Shown here one piece after another: positions 43,347-54,304 of a DNA stretch of 64,000 nt. The notes under the pieces are model-generated. The model had not been told where the DNA came from. It saw only the letters and a list, made by a program, of their open reading frames with translations, and did not search any database. A program made the position numbers and the translations under genes. How positions within the stretch are numbered: the stretch's first letter is position 1; every line of letters starts with the position of its first letter. Source of the DNA: Denticeps clupeoides (lineage: Eukaryota; Chordata; Actinopteri; Clupeiformes; Denticipitidae); contig NC_041717.1 of assembly GCF_900700375.1 (NCBI RefSeq), positions 21,757,832-21,821,831 on the forward strand, read 5' to 3'.

Positions 43347-44977
43347 CCAATGCTCCAAAATGACCACGTTCAGAAACATGGCAACAATCTGATTAGTCCG
43401 TGCAGCCTGGTCCACTAATTACACCTACATGACAGGAGGAGGGAGGCAGGGAGAGACCCCCCCATCCCGATCTTCTGCCTTCCCCCCAACTCGCTTCGGT
43501 CAGCTTGTTAGAATAATCCCTTCCAGTCCACGGCCTGGACAGAATGCCTGCTGCCAGGAGCCTCCACGCGGGACAGAACCGAGCTCCACAAACCTGGGAG
43601 AACTTCCCAGAGCGTCCCGCACGGAACTCGCCCCCCGAGGGGTTAAACAGGCCCCGGCCGTGCAAGCGGCCACGAAAGGTCCCGACCCCGTCTCGGCTCC
43701 GACTTCACACTCACGTTTCCTGCCGAGATTTCATGTGGAACGCTGATATGGGAATATGAACTCGCCGTGATTCGCTGTGCACCAGTTCTGCCACTCTTTA
43801 TGACGGCTTATTAAAAATGTGCAAAATATTCTGGTTCGTCTTGATGCAAACACTTAACTTAACTCGAAAAGTAGATCAACCAGAACCTTAGCTCATAAAG
43901 TGACGTTTCCAACACGTCTTGGTGACGTGAGCAAAAGATCAGCAGGACCAGACGTCCCTTTCCCCCCTTTTTTAAATATATATATATATATATAAAATAA
44001 TGCCGGATTTGATCGTGTCGTATTAATTGTAATATAGTTATATACTCCTTGTGAAATGTAAGAGGGGCGTGTAAAGTCGGAGTAACGCTACACCCTCCAC
44101 GCCGTGACCCACTTCCAGCAACTCGGGGCCCGGATCGCGGCCCCCCCCCCCCCGGGGCTCCGCCGTCCCCATGGCGACCAGCGGCGGCATTGTCCCCGTA
44201 CCCGCCCAAATGCTGACAAAGACGCGCTCTTACACGCCCTTTCTTACCGCGCATTCATCCAGTCTTCTGGGGGACCCTGGTTCTAGAACTTTCCTCACCG
44301 TCCCATGCACCCCACCACGAAGAGTCCCTCTATCAGGCGACAACGTTTCGGGGGACCGGGAGGGTCGGAGGTGTTAAATCAGCCGTGGACACTCACAGTT
44401 TTGGAGTCCAGCTCGTGTCTGCTCTGGGCCAGAACTTTGTCCACGCCGGCCTGGTCGGCGAACGTGACGAACCCGAAGCCCCTGCGGAAGGGAGCGAGAG
44501 GGGGTGATGGAGGTCTCGGGGGGGTTCCGGTGGTTAAAATGGGTCCTTGTCTGCTCACCTGGAGCGCTTGGTGACCGGATCCCGCATCACCATGCTCTCC
44601 TTCACCTCGCCGAACTTGCAGAAGTAGTCCTTCAGGCCCTCTGGGGGACACCACACACTTCATCACCGGGAGAACCTGGGGCCCGACTAATCTCCTCATT
44701 CCTTCTCCCCACCTGATCCCCCCTGAATGGCGGCTTTGATTCTCCGCGGAATTTCCCACCGAATGAATAATAACGGGACGTACCTTGGGTGGTCTGCCAG
44801 CTGAGCCCCCCGATGAACATTTTGCTGAAAGGGACGAAACGTCACAAAGTTACTGAACGCGACAAAGTTTCTAAACTTCTGTCCCCGAAAAAAGTCCAAC
44901 GAAGTCGCGCAGTGTCGCTTTTACCAGGGGTCGTGCGGGGAGTCGCTGCTGCCCGCCGGACCGCCGTCGGTCTCCAT
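36032..44977 (-). CDS. msi1: Musashi-1 RNA-binding protein
   Basis: Fourteen minus-strand coding exons join in phase to 347 residues: 44977-44925, 44824-44784, 44640-44559, 44481-44397, 41910-41869, 41509-41417, 39658-39610, 38914-38832, 38720-38603, 38485-38405, 37972-37916, 36488-36426, 36334-36180 and 36073-36032. RRM1 has MFIGGLSW (RNP2) and [10 protein letters not shown] (RNP1). RRM2 has IFVGGLSV and [10 protein letters not shown]. Between them lies [14 protein letters not shown]. The C-terminal region has [36 protein letters not shown], a run of eight alanines before VVRG, and ends AAAFTNGYH. Musashi-1 is a translational regulator of neural progenitors that binds UAG-type motifs. The usual TMAPPG-containing exon was not found, so that exon may be skipped, missed or absent. 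Intron 4 is about 2.5 kb and GC-rich. Confidence 0.95.
36880..37795. repeat. 95-bp minisatellite in msi1 intron
   Basis: The phrase AGATCTGTTATTGTTACTAA or its AAATCTG variant recurs at 36916, 37011, 37106, 37201, 37292, 37387, 37481, 37576, 37671 and 37765, so the period is 91-95 bp with about nine and a half units. More diverged units begin near 36790. Each unit is dimeric: two half-units share TTGTTACTAAT(T/C)ACTG. Two unit types alternate irregularly (GTATGAGAGAAAGT versus GATATTAGAGATTG), giving a higher-order pattern. On the msi1 sense strand each half-unit reads ATTAGTAACAA. Confidence 0.95.
38024..38041. repeat. Short (CA)n microsatellite in msi1 intron
   Basis: About eight CA units. 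A poly(A) run follows at 38129-38146. Confidence 0.85.
40258..40425. repeat. Two (TG)n microsatellites in msi1 intron
   Basis: Pure TG runs at about 40264-40288 and 40396-40421, separated by GC-rich sequence. With the CA runs downstream they could pair intramolecularly. Confidence 0.95.
40546..40584. repeat. (CA)n microsatellite in msi1 intron
   Basis: About 18 CA units, opposite in sense to the TG runs 120 and 260 bp to the left. Confidence 0.95.
41125..41160. repeat. (CA)n microsatellite in msi1 intron
   Basis: About 16 CA units; a poly(C) run follows at 41287-41299. Confidence 0.95.
41911..43190. other. msi1 intron 4, GC-rich part
   Basis: Long shadow frames such as 42263-42805 arise from GC richness and lack any domain. 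I found no exon between 41911 and 44396. Confidence 0.5.
43192..43346. repeat. Two (CA)n microsatellites in msi1 intron
   Basis: CA runs at about 43193-43229 and 43314-43345. Confidence 0.95.
43976..43996. repeat. (TA)n microsatellite
   Basis: About ten TA units in the large msi1 intron. Another (TA)n lies near 39124-39141. Confidence 0.85.
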
Positions 44978-45250
44978 CGCTGCGTCGCGGAGAGGAGAAG
45001 AGAGGAGAAGAGAGGAGAAGAGAGGAGAAGAGAGGAGAAGAGAGGAGTGGAGGAGCGGAGGAGAGGACTGGAGAGGAGAGGAGGGAGGGACTGGCTGGCA
45101 GGACCACAGCCGGGCCGGGTTTACCGCGGAGACTCCTCCTCCTCCTCCTTCTCTATCCTCCTCTCTAGAGTTCACGCACCATCATCATCGTCATCGTCAC
45201 CACCGACCGCGCTTCTCCACGTCTCTATAATCCTGCCGCGGACTCAGATT
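44978..45250 (-). promoter_or_regulatory. msi1 5' leader and promoter region
   Basis: Directly upstream of the msi1 ATG is a purine-rich (GAGAGGAGAA)n tract at 44991-45080, which reads as a CT-rich leader on the sense strand. Beyond it the sequence is CpG-rich. No TATA box is evident, consistent with a CpG-island promoter. Confidence 0.45.
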
Positions 45251-46021
45251 TACTGATAAACAAGCAGAAAGTTCCGACCCGTTTTTATTAACAGGGTGAT
45301 ATTCACAGCGCTGTTGGTTTTCAGGATCGGGTCAGGGCAGGGGGTGTGGCATCCCGAATATGTTAATGAGCCTGCTGAGTTACGCCCTGCCAGTAGGTGG
45401 CACCATTGCCCAGAGCATAATGCAGTGTGAAGCCGAGTGGGTGACAGGTTCCCTGAATTCCACCTGCGTGTGATTGTGTGAAGGTGCGTATGCGTCCTCC
45501 TTCCTCGCCATGTCCAGCCACCGTGTTCCCAATAGTAACTATATAATAGTTTAGGAAAGGACGATCCAAAAGTGCAAAACACACAAATAATCCCCCCCCC
45601 CCCCCCCTACAAACCCCCTGACCATGACAAAAAAACCTAATAAATTATTCCTCATCAGATTATAACAACTAAAACCATGACGTTTACCATAATTGGATTA
45701 GAATATCAAAAATGTTCAAACCCAACAATAACTCCATGTCTGGGTCCTCGAGTCGGCTCCATGACAGGTTGCCAGTGGTGCTCGTGGGATCGAGGCTGAG
45801 ACAGAGAGGAACAATGGACTCGTCCCCCCGACTGTACAAATATAGATGTAATTTTCAGTCGTTAATTATCTCACGAGGCTCATGCTTTTGACGAGCGAGA
45901 TTTGCTGCTGAGCCCCCCGATGAACAAGACGGCAGGGGGGCGCTGTTGTGTAGCTGCCTGCTAGAGCTGTAATCGGGCCTGAACAGCTCGATACGTTCGG
46001 ACCAGACAAGTAGAGCTTTTT

Positions 46022-46122
46022 ACATTTACATTTACGGCATTTACCAGACGCCTGTCTCAAGAGTAAGTGGGGTTTGAACCGGGGACTTCTGGTTCGTAGG
46101 CGAGCGTGTTAAACGCTAGGCC
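46022..46122 (-). repeat. tRNA-derived SINE, family A, internally deleted
   Basis: TACATTTACATTTACGGCAT tail joins almost directly to GTAAGTGGGGTTTGAACC and the GCGAGCGTGTTA head. Confidence 0.85.
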
Positions 46123-46792
46123 TTCTTTGCGTACGCTACGAGCGTAAGAGGGAAGGGAAATGTGTGTTTAATCAAACTAATTTCCAACATGCAAACCCCA
46201 TTCACCAACCACCAAAACAAATTTACAGGCAGTGAATCATACTGAAAAGATAGGTACTATAGACCAGACGACCCCAAAAATTGAGCATGGACCCGACCCT
46301 GCCTACTGAGAAATTTGACATCAGCTCATTTGCATACTAACAGTGATTTGATGTTTAGTAGGGAAGAGGGGAGGAGCCAACAAGAGGTGAAGCCCATCAT
46401 CTAATTTGTGCCTTTTCGGCTACTGTAGTAAATCGTGTCTTTATTGAGTTTGTGGGTAATGTATTATTTTCTTTCTCGACTTTTACAAGTTTGATTTAAG
46501 GGGGCAGGATGTTTGTTTAAGGGGGCGCTGCCCCGTCTTAACCCAGCGTAGTGATTAAGAAGTGAAAGTGGTAATAATGGTTTTATGTAGAGATGATCTA
46601 GAAGAACTGGCCGTTGGTCCCTCCCAACTCAGCAAAAGTCTACAGATTGAGAACAACAGAGGCTCTACGTGCATCATGTCATTGTTTGATGGATATAAAG
46701 AAATTCTGCAAATCCATATTTGATTAATGTTTGACATACATTTTGTGTTTAAAAAATTGTGGGGTCCCCTTGATGAAGGTCCCGTCCAAACA

Positions 46793-46930
46793 CAGCGCTC
46801 CCCGGGCGCCTGTCATGGTGCCAACTGCTCACCAAGGGTGACGGTTAAATACAGAGGACACGTTTCACCGTGTCACCGTGTGCTGTGCTGCAGTGTTTCA
46901 CAATCAGTTCACTTTTTTACTTCACTTTCA
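46793..46930 (+). repeat. tRNA-derived SINE, family B, 3' half
   Basis: Starts at GCTCCCCGGGCGCCTGTCATG and runs to the CAATCAGTTCACTTT tail. Confidence 0.85.
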
Positions 46931-47039
46931 CGTTGCCTGCAATTTCTACATCTAACAAATAAATCAGTCAAATTGGGAAATGTAAAATTAACATATAATT
47001 TATACACCAATTGAAATATTTTAATACAATTTCTTCTGA

Positions 47040-47170
47040 TTTAAAAGTAAAGGAAACATTTTCATCAAAATAAATTAAATTCATGTTTCATGTAAGCGTT
47101 GAACACTTCTAGAGCCACTGCCTCTGTGTTTGGACTGGAATAAAGCGCCACCTGGTGAAAGTACATGATG
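47040..47170. repeat. Start of the duplicated zinc-finger-array unit
   Basis: TTCATGTAAGC, AACACTTCTAGA, CCACTGCCTC and GCGCCACCTGGTG recur in the same order at about 51965-52045 and 58845-58925, marking the left side of the repeated unit. Confidence 0.75.
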
Positions 47171-47195
47171 TCTCAATCTCTCCATTGAATTTTAT

Positions 47196-48086
47196 TAGTG
47201 CTGCACGATTAATCTAATTGCAATCGTAATCGCGATGTCAGTCTGTGCGATTACATGAACGCAAAAAGCTGCGATTTAAATGATTAGTATATGGATTGGA
47301 TCGACAACATATCCGATCCATTCTCTCATTCTCTCAAAGTTTGCGAGCTGACTGAAGTCTCACTTCAGACCGATGTGACATGTTTGGTCACATGACTTTC
47401 GATTCGGAGACATCTGGGTAGACGCCGCATGACGCGCTGCATCGTACGTCAACGTCGCCGCCATATTGCGATAGGCTTTGCTGTGGCCTGAAGCATATAC
47501 ATGTCTATGGAGAGAAGTGCATAAAAATGCATCACTCTTGTGCTGCTAGCGAAGCTATGCATTCCTGTGTTCAAGTCAGCCTCCAAACAACGTTTTGGCT
47601 AAACGTAGCATTAAATATTTAGACTGTTCTTAGCTGTTTTCTTTTCTCAAACTTTGAAGGTTTCCTAAAGATATTCACCTCAGTTTACAAATCTTAACCT
47701 TAGCTAAGCTAGCAAAGCTATGCATCCCTGTGTTCAAGTCAGCCTCCAAACAACGTTTTGGTTCAACGTAAGAACTATAATACGGGATTTTATAATGGCC
47801 AAATATAATCAAAACAGTTGTTTAGCCTTACCAGGGTTTGTCGTTCGACAGTAATGTAAAAGAGATTTTTGTGATTTATTTAATTTTGTAGAATATTGTA
47901 TTTTGAAAGCACTGGGCATTTCAGGTTGTTATAAGTAGTTTGCATGTTTCACTTTGAAATTAAACATTTCACTTTTAGTATGCGACTTTTCATTGATATA
48001 CAAGCAAGTGTCCTTTATCATATCGCAATCGCAATATTGATCTCAATAATCGCAATATATCTTTTTCACCAAATCGTGCAGCCCTA
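47196..48086. mobile_element. Non-autonomous hAT transposon with 8-bp target duplication
   Basis: The left end TAGTGCTGCACGATT and right end AATCGTGCAGCCCTA are inverted repeats differing at one or two bases. The element is flanked by AATTTTAT on both sides (47188-47195 and 48087-48094), a perfect 8-bp duplication as made by hAT transposases. The sub-terminal regions are also inverted (AATTGCAATCGTAATCGCGAT versus ATCGCAATCGCAATATTGATC-type sequence). The 891-bp interior has no transposase. It contains a direct duplication (GTTCAAGTCAGCCTCCAAAC at about 47570 and 47732). Confidence 0.88.
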
Positions 48087-48519
48087 AATTTTATCCTTCT
48101 TTTTACCATATTTTACAATATCATAATATTTACATGTAACCGGGTGTTTTTTTTGAGCAACATTATAAAGGGAGTTTCTAAGGAACCTGAGACGTAAGTT
48201 CCAGAGGCTATGCCATAATTTCTGTTTCTGTTTTGTTTAATGTAAATTGATCCAATTTTCTGTATTTTACTGTGCAGTCAGAGGCCGCTGCCGAATTTTC
48301 GGATACTCTTATTTTCCAATCTGCCGTTTTGTTCACCTTTGTTTTGTGGAAATTACAAAACGATATGACATTGTATTAATTTTATTTTTGTTATTTGTTA
48401 ATTGAAATAAGGGGTCCATGTTTAGTTATTTATTTTCTTTTAGTGTGAGGAAACAAAAACCCATCTTTTTCTCCATTCTGAACACCTAGCAAATAAAGAA
48501 CCCCACATTAAATTTACGG

Positions 48520-50460
48520 TTGTGTGGTGTCAATTTCTCGGCCCGCTACATACAGATCAAAGTTATGTAACAACTGCTTATTACGCCGTTAAACAGACAT
48601 CACTGACCATTTGCTGTCAAAGACTTTTTCTGAATCTTAGTCAAACTAGAAGTCGCCCTGTTGCTGTTCACTATATATATATATTCCCAGCAACTTTCCC
48701 AGCTACTTCAGCATGAACGCACAATCTGCGAGATGCACGTCTGAAAATTCAGAACTCTGAGAGTTTAAACATGAAAGTTCAATGCAATTTAGAAAGTCAA
48801 AAACGTCACTAGCGGGCTCACTCTGTTTACCCAGTTCCAATAACCATCAGTGGTTACAATCATATCCAATAGCACGTTAACTGCTGAATATATAAATCTT
48901 ATATAACATCTGTATTATGATTATTGTTTTTGTTATGCCAATATCTAGCCGAAGGTGGTGACCATTAAGCAGATGGTAGGTGGAGTCCTCCCACGAAGTC
49001 AACCTAAAAGAGATAGACAGGCTAGAGGAACTCATATAGGGCAACTCGTATTAATTTTAAATAATACTTTGCAGGAGCTGGTGCTGACGTGACATACTGA
49101 TTTCTCAGGCAGCGTTTTTGCATGACTGGACTGAAGGATCTGCCATGTAGGAGTATCTGTATGGAGATAAACTTGTGTCAAAAGTACTTGTACGTAAAAA
49201 AGAATACGTAAACTTACCAATATGCAAAGATCTTGTAAAAATGCGTGTACTAAAATATTTATGTTAACAGGGTTACACGTGCCACTCTGTAGGTTTACAG
49301 GTTTTAATTTTAAGAGTAGAGTTTTGCCAGTTCATAATCCCCTGGCAACGGAGGGATGGTTGCAGGAGCGCATTGTTTTCAGCAATAGATCTTGGGTCCT
49401 GGAATTAGATTTTTCTGCATACTGTATTGCCCTCTAAAATTAATTGTACATGTACAAAACATACAATTATATATACAACAAAGACATACATTATGTGTAA
49501 TAAAATCACAATATTTTTTGTTATCTTAAATTAATGGAAACTTTTTTATCAAAGTATAGTATATTAATTTGGTCAGTTAAGTAGTGAGGTGGGGGCCTCC
49601 GATTTCTCTGTCAAAACCCATTGGTCGCTGTCAACATAACTTCCTCCACATGACCTATGATTTGTAAATCCAAAACTGGAATTGTAAATGCGTAAACTGT
49701 AAAACGTAATTGTAATATGGAAACCGTAAAGTCGTAAGTATAATCTGTTTTTCCCAAACAAAGATCACAATTGGAGTGGTAGTAGCCTAGTGGGTAACAC
49801 ACTCGCCTATGAACCAGAAGACCCAAGTTCAAATCCCACTTACTACCATTGTGTCCCTGAGCAGGACACTTAACCCTGAGTGTCTCCAGGGGGACTGTCC
49901 CTGTAACTACTGATTGTAAGTCGCTCTGGATAAGCGCGTCTGATAAATGCTGTAAATGTAAATTGTTAAAAGGCCCAAGTATAAGTTTGCAAATACGAAT
50001 ATAGATTTACATTTAATAAAATTACGATGTTGTGCGATTGAAAACGTATTGAGAACAATTGAAGTTATGACCAAACTGATGAGGCTTTATATATGGAGAT
50101 CAATGAACGACCAGTTTGTTCATTAGTTAATTATATTGTGGTTTGGTCCAATGTTCTAAGTAATCAGTGTAATGTAGCATGATTGCATTATTATGAATAT
50201 GGATGTTGGAAAGTACAGTCTTGCACACAAAAGTGACAACTTCTGAGAAAACAAAACTTGCTTCATATTGTCTCAACAGCCGCAGGAATCAACACACGTC
50301 ATTTACTTTTATTTATTGTTCAGAAACAACATTTTATTCACATTGAAATTATACCACGTGTCTGGACCTCCTTTCATTGGCTACCTCTAGACCTGTGTGT
50401 CCATCTATTTGTGTGCTTTTATGTGCAGCTTCTCTGTGTACTTTCAGGGTGGACATGTTA
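48520..50460. repeat. Segment shared among zinc-finger-array units
   Basis: 48520-48920 recurs at 52090-52370 and, split by a LINE, at 58980-60130. 49016-50460 recurs in a diverged form at 62085-63085 and in a nearly identical form at 63091-64000. Shared phrases include CTAACTGGTG-type finger flanks, GCAATAGATCTTGGGTCCTGG and GTCTGGACCTCCTTTCATTGG. The segment is the 3' flank of the zinc-finger gene. Confidence 0.85.
49773..49964 (+). repeat. tRNA-derived SINE, family A, full length
   Basis: Intact head, B box and tail. The same insertion is present in the copied segment at 63337, so it predates that duplication. Confidence 0.92.
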
Positions 50461-50491
50461 AAAAGTCTTGCCTCACTTCTCACCAGTCTTG

Positions 50492-51451
50492 TTAAAAAAA
50501 AATAACATCACATTTTGGGAACTTGTGGGGCATCTCACCAGTGTGCACTAACTGGTGTTTTCTAAGGTTTATCTTTTGTGAAAAACACTTATCACATTCT
50601 GGGCACTTGTGAGGCTTCTTACCAGTGTGCACTAACTGGTGTCTTGTAAGATTTACTTTTCGTGTAAAACACTTATCACATTGTGGACACTTGTGGCTCT
50701 TCTCACCAGTGTGCACAAACTGGTGATATGTAAGATTAACCTTTTGTGAAAAACACTTATTACATTGTGGGCACTTGTGAGGCTTCTTGCCAGTGTGCAC
50801 TAACTGGTGATTTGTAAGACTTACTTTTCGTGTAAAACACTTATCACATTGTGGACACTTGTGGGGCTTCTCACCAGTGTGCAATAGCTGGTGATATGTA
50901 AGAGTTAGCTTTTGTGAAAAACACTTATTACATTGTGGGCACTTGTGAGGCTTCTTGCCAGTGTGCACTAACTGGTGATTTGTAAGACTTACTTTTCGTG
51001 TAAAACACTTATCACATTGTGGACACTTGTGGGGCTTCTCACCAGTGTGCAATAGCTGGTGATATGTAAGAGTTAGCTTTTGTGAAAAACACTTTTCACA
51101 TTCTTGGCATTTGTGGGTCTTCTCACCAGTGTGCACTAACTGGTGTCTTGTAAGATTTACCTTTTGTGAAAAACACTTATCACATTCTGGGCACTTGTGG
51201 GGCTTCTCACCAGTGTGCACTAACTGGTGATTTGTAAGATTTACCTTTTGTGAAAAACACTTATCACAATATGGGCACTTGTGAGGCTTCTCACCAGTGT
51301 GCATTAACTGGTGTCTTGTAAGATTTCCCTTTTGTGAAAAACACTTATCACATTGTGGACACTTGAAGGACTTCTGTGTGACAGCCTCTGTATGGCTCTC
51401 AGCCAGTCCAAGACTTGAGCTTTCTTCTTGCATTGTTTTGTTTGGAAGCAA
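50492..51451 (-). CDS. C2H2 zinc-finger protein, 10 fingers
   Basis: A single open frame of 319 codons starts MLPNKTMQEESSSLG and leads into ten C2H2 fingers of the form CPxCDKCFSQKxxLTxHQLVH, joined by TGEKPHK or TGKKPHK linkers. A degenerate eleventh finger (HKFPKCDVIFF) precedes the stop. Residues at helix positions -1, 3 and 6 vary among fingers (Q/N/R, Q/N/N, Q/T/Y, R/S/N, R/N/R, Q/N/K), so DNA contacts differ although the scaffold is nearly uniform. Fingers 4-5 and 6-7 are almost identical pairs, an internal duplication of about 168 bp. No KRAB, SCAN, BTB or other effector domain is visible; an upstream exon could exist. It probably acts as a nuclear DNA-binding protein. Two decayed paralogues lie to the right. 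Confidence 0.9.
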   Translation of the reverse strand: MLPNKTMQEESSSLGLAESHTEAVTQKSFKCPQCDKCFSQKGNLTRHQLMHTGEKPHKCPYCDKCFSQKVNLTNHQLVHTGEKPHKCPECDKCFSQKVNLTRHQLVHTGEKTHKCQECEKCFSQKLTLTYHQLLHTGEKPHKCPQCDKCFTRKVSLTNHQLVHTGKKPHKCPQCNKCFSQKLTLTYHQLLHTGEKPHKCPQCDKCFTRKVSLTNHQLVHTGKKPHKCPQCNKCFSQKVNLTYHQFVHTGEKSHKCPQCDKCFTRKVNLTRHQLVHTGKKPHKCPECDKCFSQKINLRKHQLVHTGEMPHKFPKCDVIFF

Positions 51452-51587
51452 GTGTCTTTAAAAATGAATTGGCTAATGATCTGTCTTTTATTGCTTAAAT
51501 AAGCTTAAATAGTCTTAAAGAAGCTTTTCAGAAATTTCTTTAGGTGACAAAAAGAGCAGGTACAATATGACATGGGTGTAGGGTGAT

Positions 51588-51790
51588 AGGGTGGTAGTAG
51601 CCTAGTGGGTAACACACTCGCCTATGAACCAGAAGACCCGGGGTCGAATCCCACTACTACCATTGTGTCCCTGAGCAAGACACTTAACCCTAAATTGTTC
51701 CTGGGGGGACTGTCCCTGTAACTACTGATTGTAAGTCGCTCTGGATAAGGGCGTCAGGTAAATGCTGTAAATGCTGTAAATGTAAATGAC
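51588..51790 (+). repeat. tRNA-derived SINE, family A, full length
   Basis: GGTAGTAGCCTAGTGGGTAA head to GGTAAATGCTGTAAATGCTG tail, with a duplicated tail unit. Lies just upstream of the zinc-finger gene. Confidence 0.92.
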
Positions 51791-52504
51791 ATGATAGTAG
51801 TAAAGAATTTATGGTGTAATACATGTAACCTACAATGAAACTTGGGCAAAATTGCCCTTTTTACCAATTTCCGGGGTGTCTTTGTATTCAGATTTGATTA
51901 TTCAGTTTGATGATTTCCTTTTGTTCCTAACTCATTTCCCATTTCATCAAAATAAATTCTATTCATGTTTCATGTAAGCTTTGAACACTTCTAGATCCAC
52001 TGCCTCAGTGTTTGGACTGGAATACAGCGCCACCTGGTGTCAGTACATGACCGATCAATCTACATTGTATTTTTATCATTCATATTTTACAATATCATAA
52101 TATTTACAGATCGCAGTTATGCGACAATTGCTTATTACGCTGTTAAACAGACATCACTGACCATTTACTGTCAATGTTTCTGCATTGGGAAAAGAATTTA
52201 GAAAGCACATTTTCCATTTAGCGTGAATTAATTGTTGTATTGAAGTCAAAAACGTCACCAGCGGACTCACTCAGTTTACCCAGTTCCAATAACCATCAGT
52301 GGTTACAATCATATCACATAGCACGTTAACAGCTGAATATATAAATCTTATATAACATCTGTATTATGATTATTTTATGCCAATAGACATGTATACTACA
52401 ACAATATCTACGTCTACATAACCGGTTACAGGGCAGCCCTGTCACTCGCAATGTGGTGGATATAAATTTTATAGTGCATATTTTTAAGTGATTGTAACTG
52501 ATTC

Positions 52505-52650
52505 AGGGGCAATGGAACCTCGTGGTTAAGGAAACGGCCCCGTAATTGGAAGGTCACAAGGGAACAACCAAGGTGCCACTGAGCAAAGTACCATCCCCAC
52601 ACATTGCTCTACATCTGGTTAAATGGTTATATGCACAGGACACATTTACA
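52505..52650 (+). repeat. tRNA-derived SINE, family B, diverged
   Basis: GGTTAAGGAAACGGCCCCGTAA and GCCACTGAGCAAAGTACC are recognisable; the B box is degraded and the tail incomplete. Confidence 0.75.
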
Positions 52651-53398
52651 GTGAGCCAACAGGTACAATAAAACACCAGACTTAGCACAGCAAACCAACA
52701 TCAGTACACCCTAAAGGAAGGGATTTCCCAACACATAAATGAGATCCCCAAAAGAGCTCCTTGAAGATCTTTGTGGTGACCTCCCAAAAGAGTAAGGAGC
52801 TAGCAGACCCTGGGGACCTCCCAAACACCATCCGAAGTTTTGGATGGGAAGGTTACAGTGATGGGAAGGTTACTTTTAAAATGTATTCCAGTACAGATTA
52901 CAGAATAAATGCCCCTAATATGTAGTTTGTAATGTATTCCGTTAAGTTACTCAATTTGAGTAACGTATTCTGAATACTTTGGAGTGCATTGGAGCGTATT
53001 GTTTTCAGCAATAGATCTTAGGTCCTGGAATTCGATTTTTCACATACTGTATTACCCTAATTGTAAATGTACAAAACATCCAATTAAGTATACAAAATAC
53101 ACACGTTATATGTAGTAAAATTACAATACATTTTTTATCTTATATTAATGGAAACATTAATATAATATGTGCTTCCTCCACATGACTTATGATTCGTAAA
53201 TCCAGAGCTAGAACTGTAAATGCGTAAACTGTAAAACAATTGTAATCATTATTCAGAAATGATATTTCATTCACATTGTAATTATACCAAGTGTCTGGAC
53301 CTCCTTTCATTGGCTACTCCTAGACCTGTGTGTTTTATTAAGTGTCCATCTATTCGTGTGCTTTTATGTGTTAGTGCAGCTTCTCTGTGTGACTTCTC

Positions 53399-53735
53399 TC
53401 ATGTACTTTCAGGGTGGACGTGTGAAAATGTCTTGCCTCTCTTCTCATCAGTCTTGTTAATAAAAACCCCATCACATTCTGGGCACTTGTGGGGCTTCTC
53501 ACCAATGTGCACTAACTGGTGATTTGTTAGATTTACCTTGCGTGTAAAACACTTATCACAATCTGGGCACTTGTGGGGCTTCTCACCAGTGTGCACGAAC
53601 TGGTGATTTGCAAGACTTACTTTTCGTATAAAACACTTATAACACTGTGTGTGGAAACAGCTTCTGAGTTCAGTGTGACAGCCTCTGTATGGCTCTCATC
53701 CAGTTCCATACTTGAGCTTTCTTCATGCATTGTTT
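53399..53735 (-). pseudogene. Truncated C2H2 zinc-finger paralogue
   Basis: It keeps the 5' end region of the zinc-finger gene (GACAGCCTCTGTATGGCTCTC and the TGCATTGTTTTGTTTGGAAG start region). A decayed finger ([17 protein letters not shown]) is followed by one full finger ([21 protein letters not shown]) and a broken one (CPECDGVF). About eight fingers present in the intact gene are missing. The start-side frame is broken. Confidence 0.8.
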
Positions 53736-53880
53736 TGTTTGGAAGTACGCTTCTTTAAAAAAATTAATGGCTAATGGTCTGTCTTTTATTGATTAAAAAA
53801 GGTTAAATAATCTTCTTTAATGAAGCTTTTTTGAAAATTCTTTAGGTGACAAAAAGAGCAGGTAGAATATGACATGATAG

Positions 53881-54304
53881 TATGAAATATTTTATGGTGT
53901 AAAACATGTAACCTGTCATACGTATTGTAGTGATCAGACTAGCCAGAACTTTTAACACCAGGTACCGACACAACAAGAGGAGAGTAGCAGGGTAATAGGG
54001 GGTAATAAGATTGTAATACACCCCTTGCCAGCTCTGGTTAGTTCCAATAACCAGCCAACAGCCCACTAACTCACCCAACACTCACCCTAACGGTGGGTAG
54101 AACCGCCTCACTAGCCTCAGAGTCGGCCATATGCAAATTAGCCCAGCCCTATTGGCTGCAAACGCTACAGTATTAAGAAATGTAATTAAGAAAATGATGC
54201 AATATCATACATCTTCACAATTTTACTTAAGCAAACTTTGTTTCTGTGTCAGTTAAGTAGCGGAAGGGGGCGGGAGGATTGTTACAATGATAATTGGGCA
54301 AAAT
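53881..54304. other. Spacer, nothing recognised
   Basis: No gene or clear repeat supported between the second unit and the LTR. Confidence 0.35.

Larger units (their letters stand above)
45251..47040. other. Intergenic, repeats only
   Basis: Contains a poly(C) run at 45591-45607, family A and B SINE fragments, and an isolated 20-bp match to msi1 exon 2 at 45907-45926. Otherwise AT-rich. No gene supported. Confidence 0.4.
51955..53880. repeat. Second, shortened copy of the zinc-finger-array unit
   Basis: Order of blocks matches 47060-51575: the GCGCCACCTGGTG block, CATCACTGACCATTT, AGCACGTTAAC, GCAATAGATCTTAGGTCCTGG, GTCTGGACCTCCTTTCATTGG, the finger remnant, and GGCTAATGGTCTGTCTTTTATT. Large internal pieces are missing, including most fingers and the hAT element. 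Confidence 0.8.

Noticed and set aside
45250-45582. Possible cox6a1 exon (minus) because of a RIRTFTQ-like string next to msi1
   Set aside because: Surrounding residues do not match the subunit 6A C-terminus and no frame or splice support exists.
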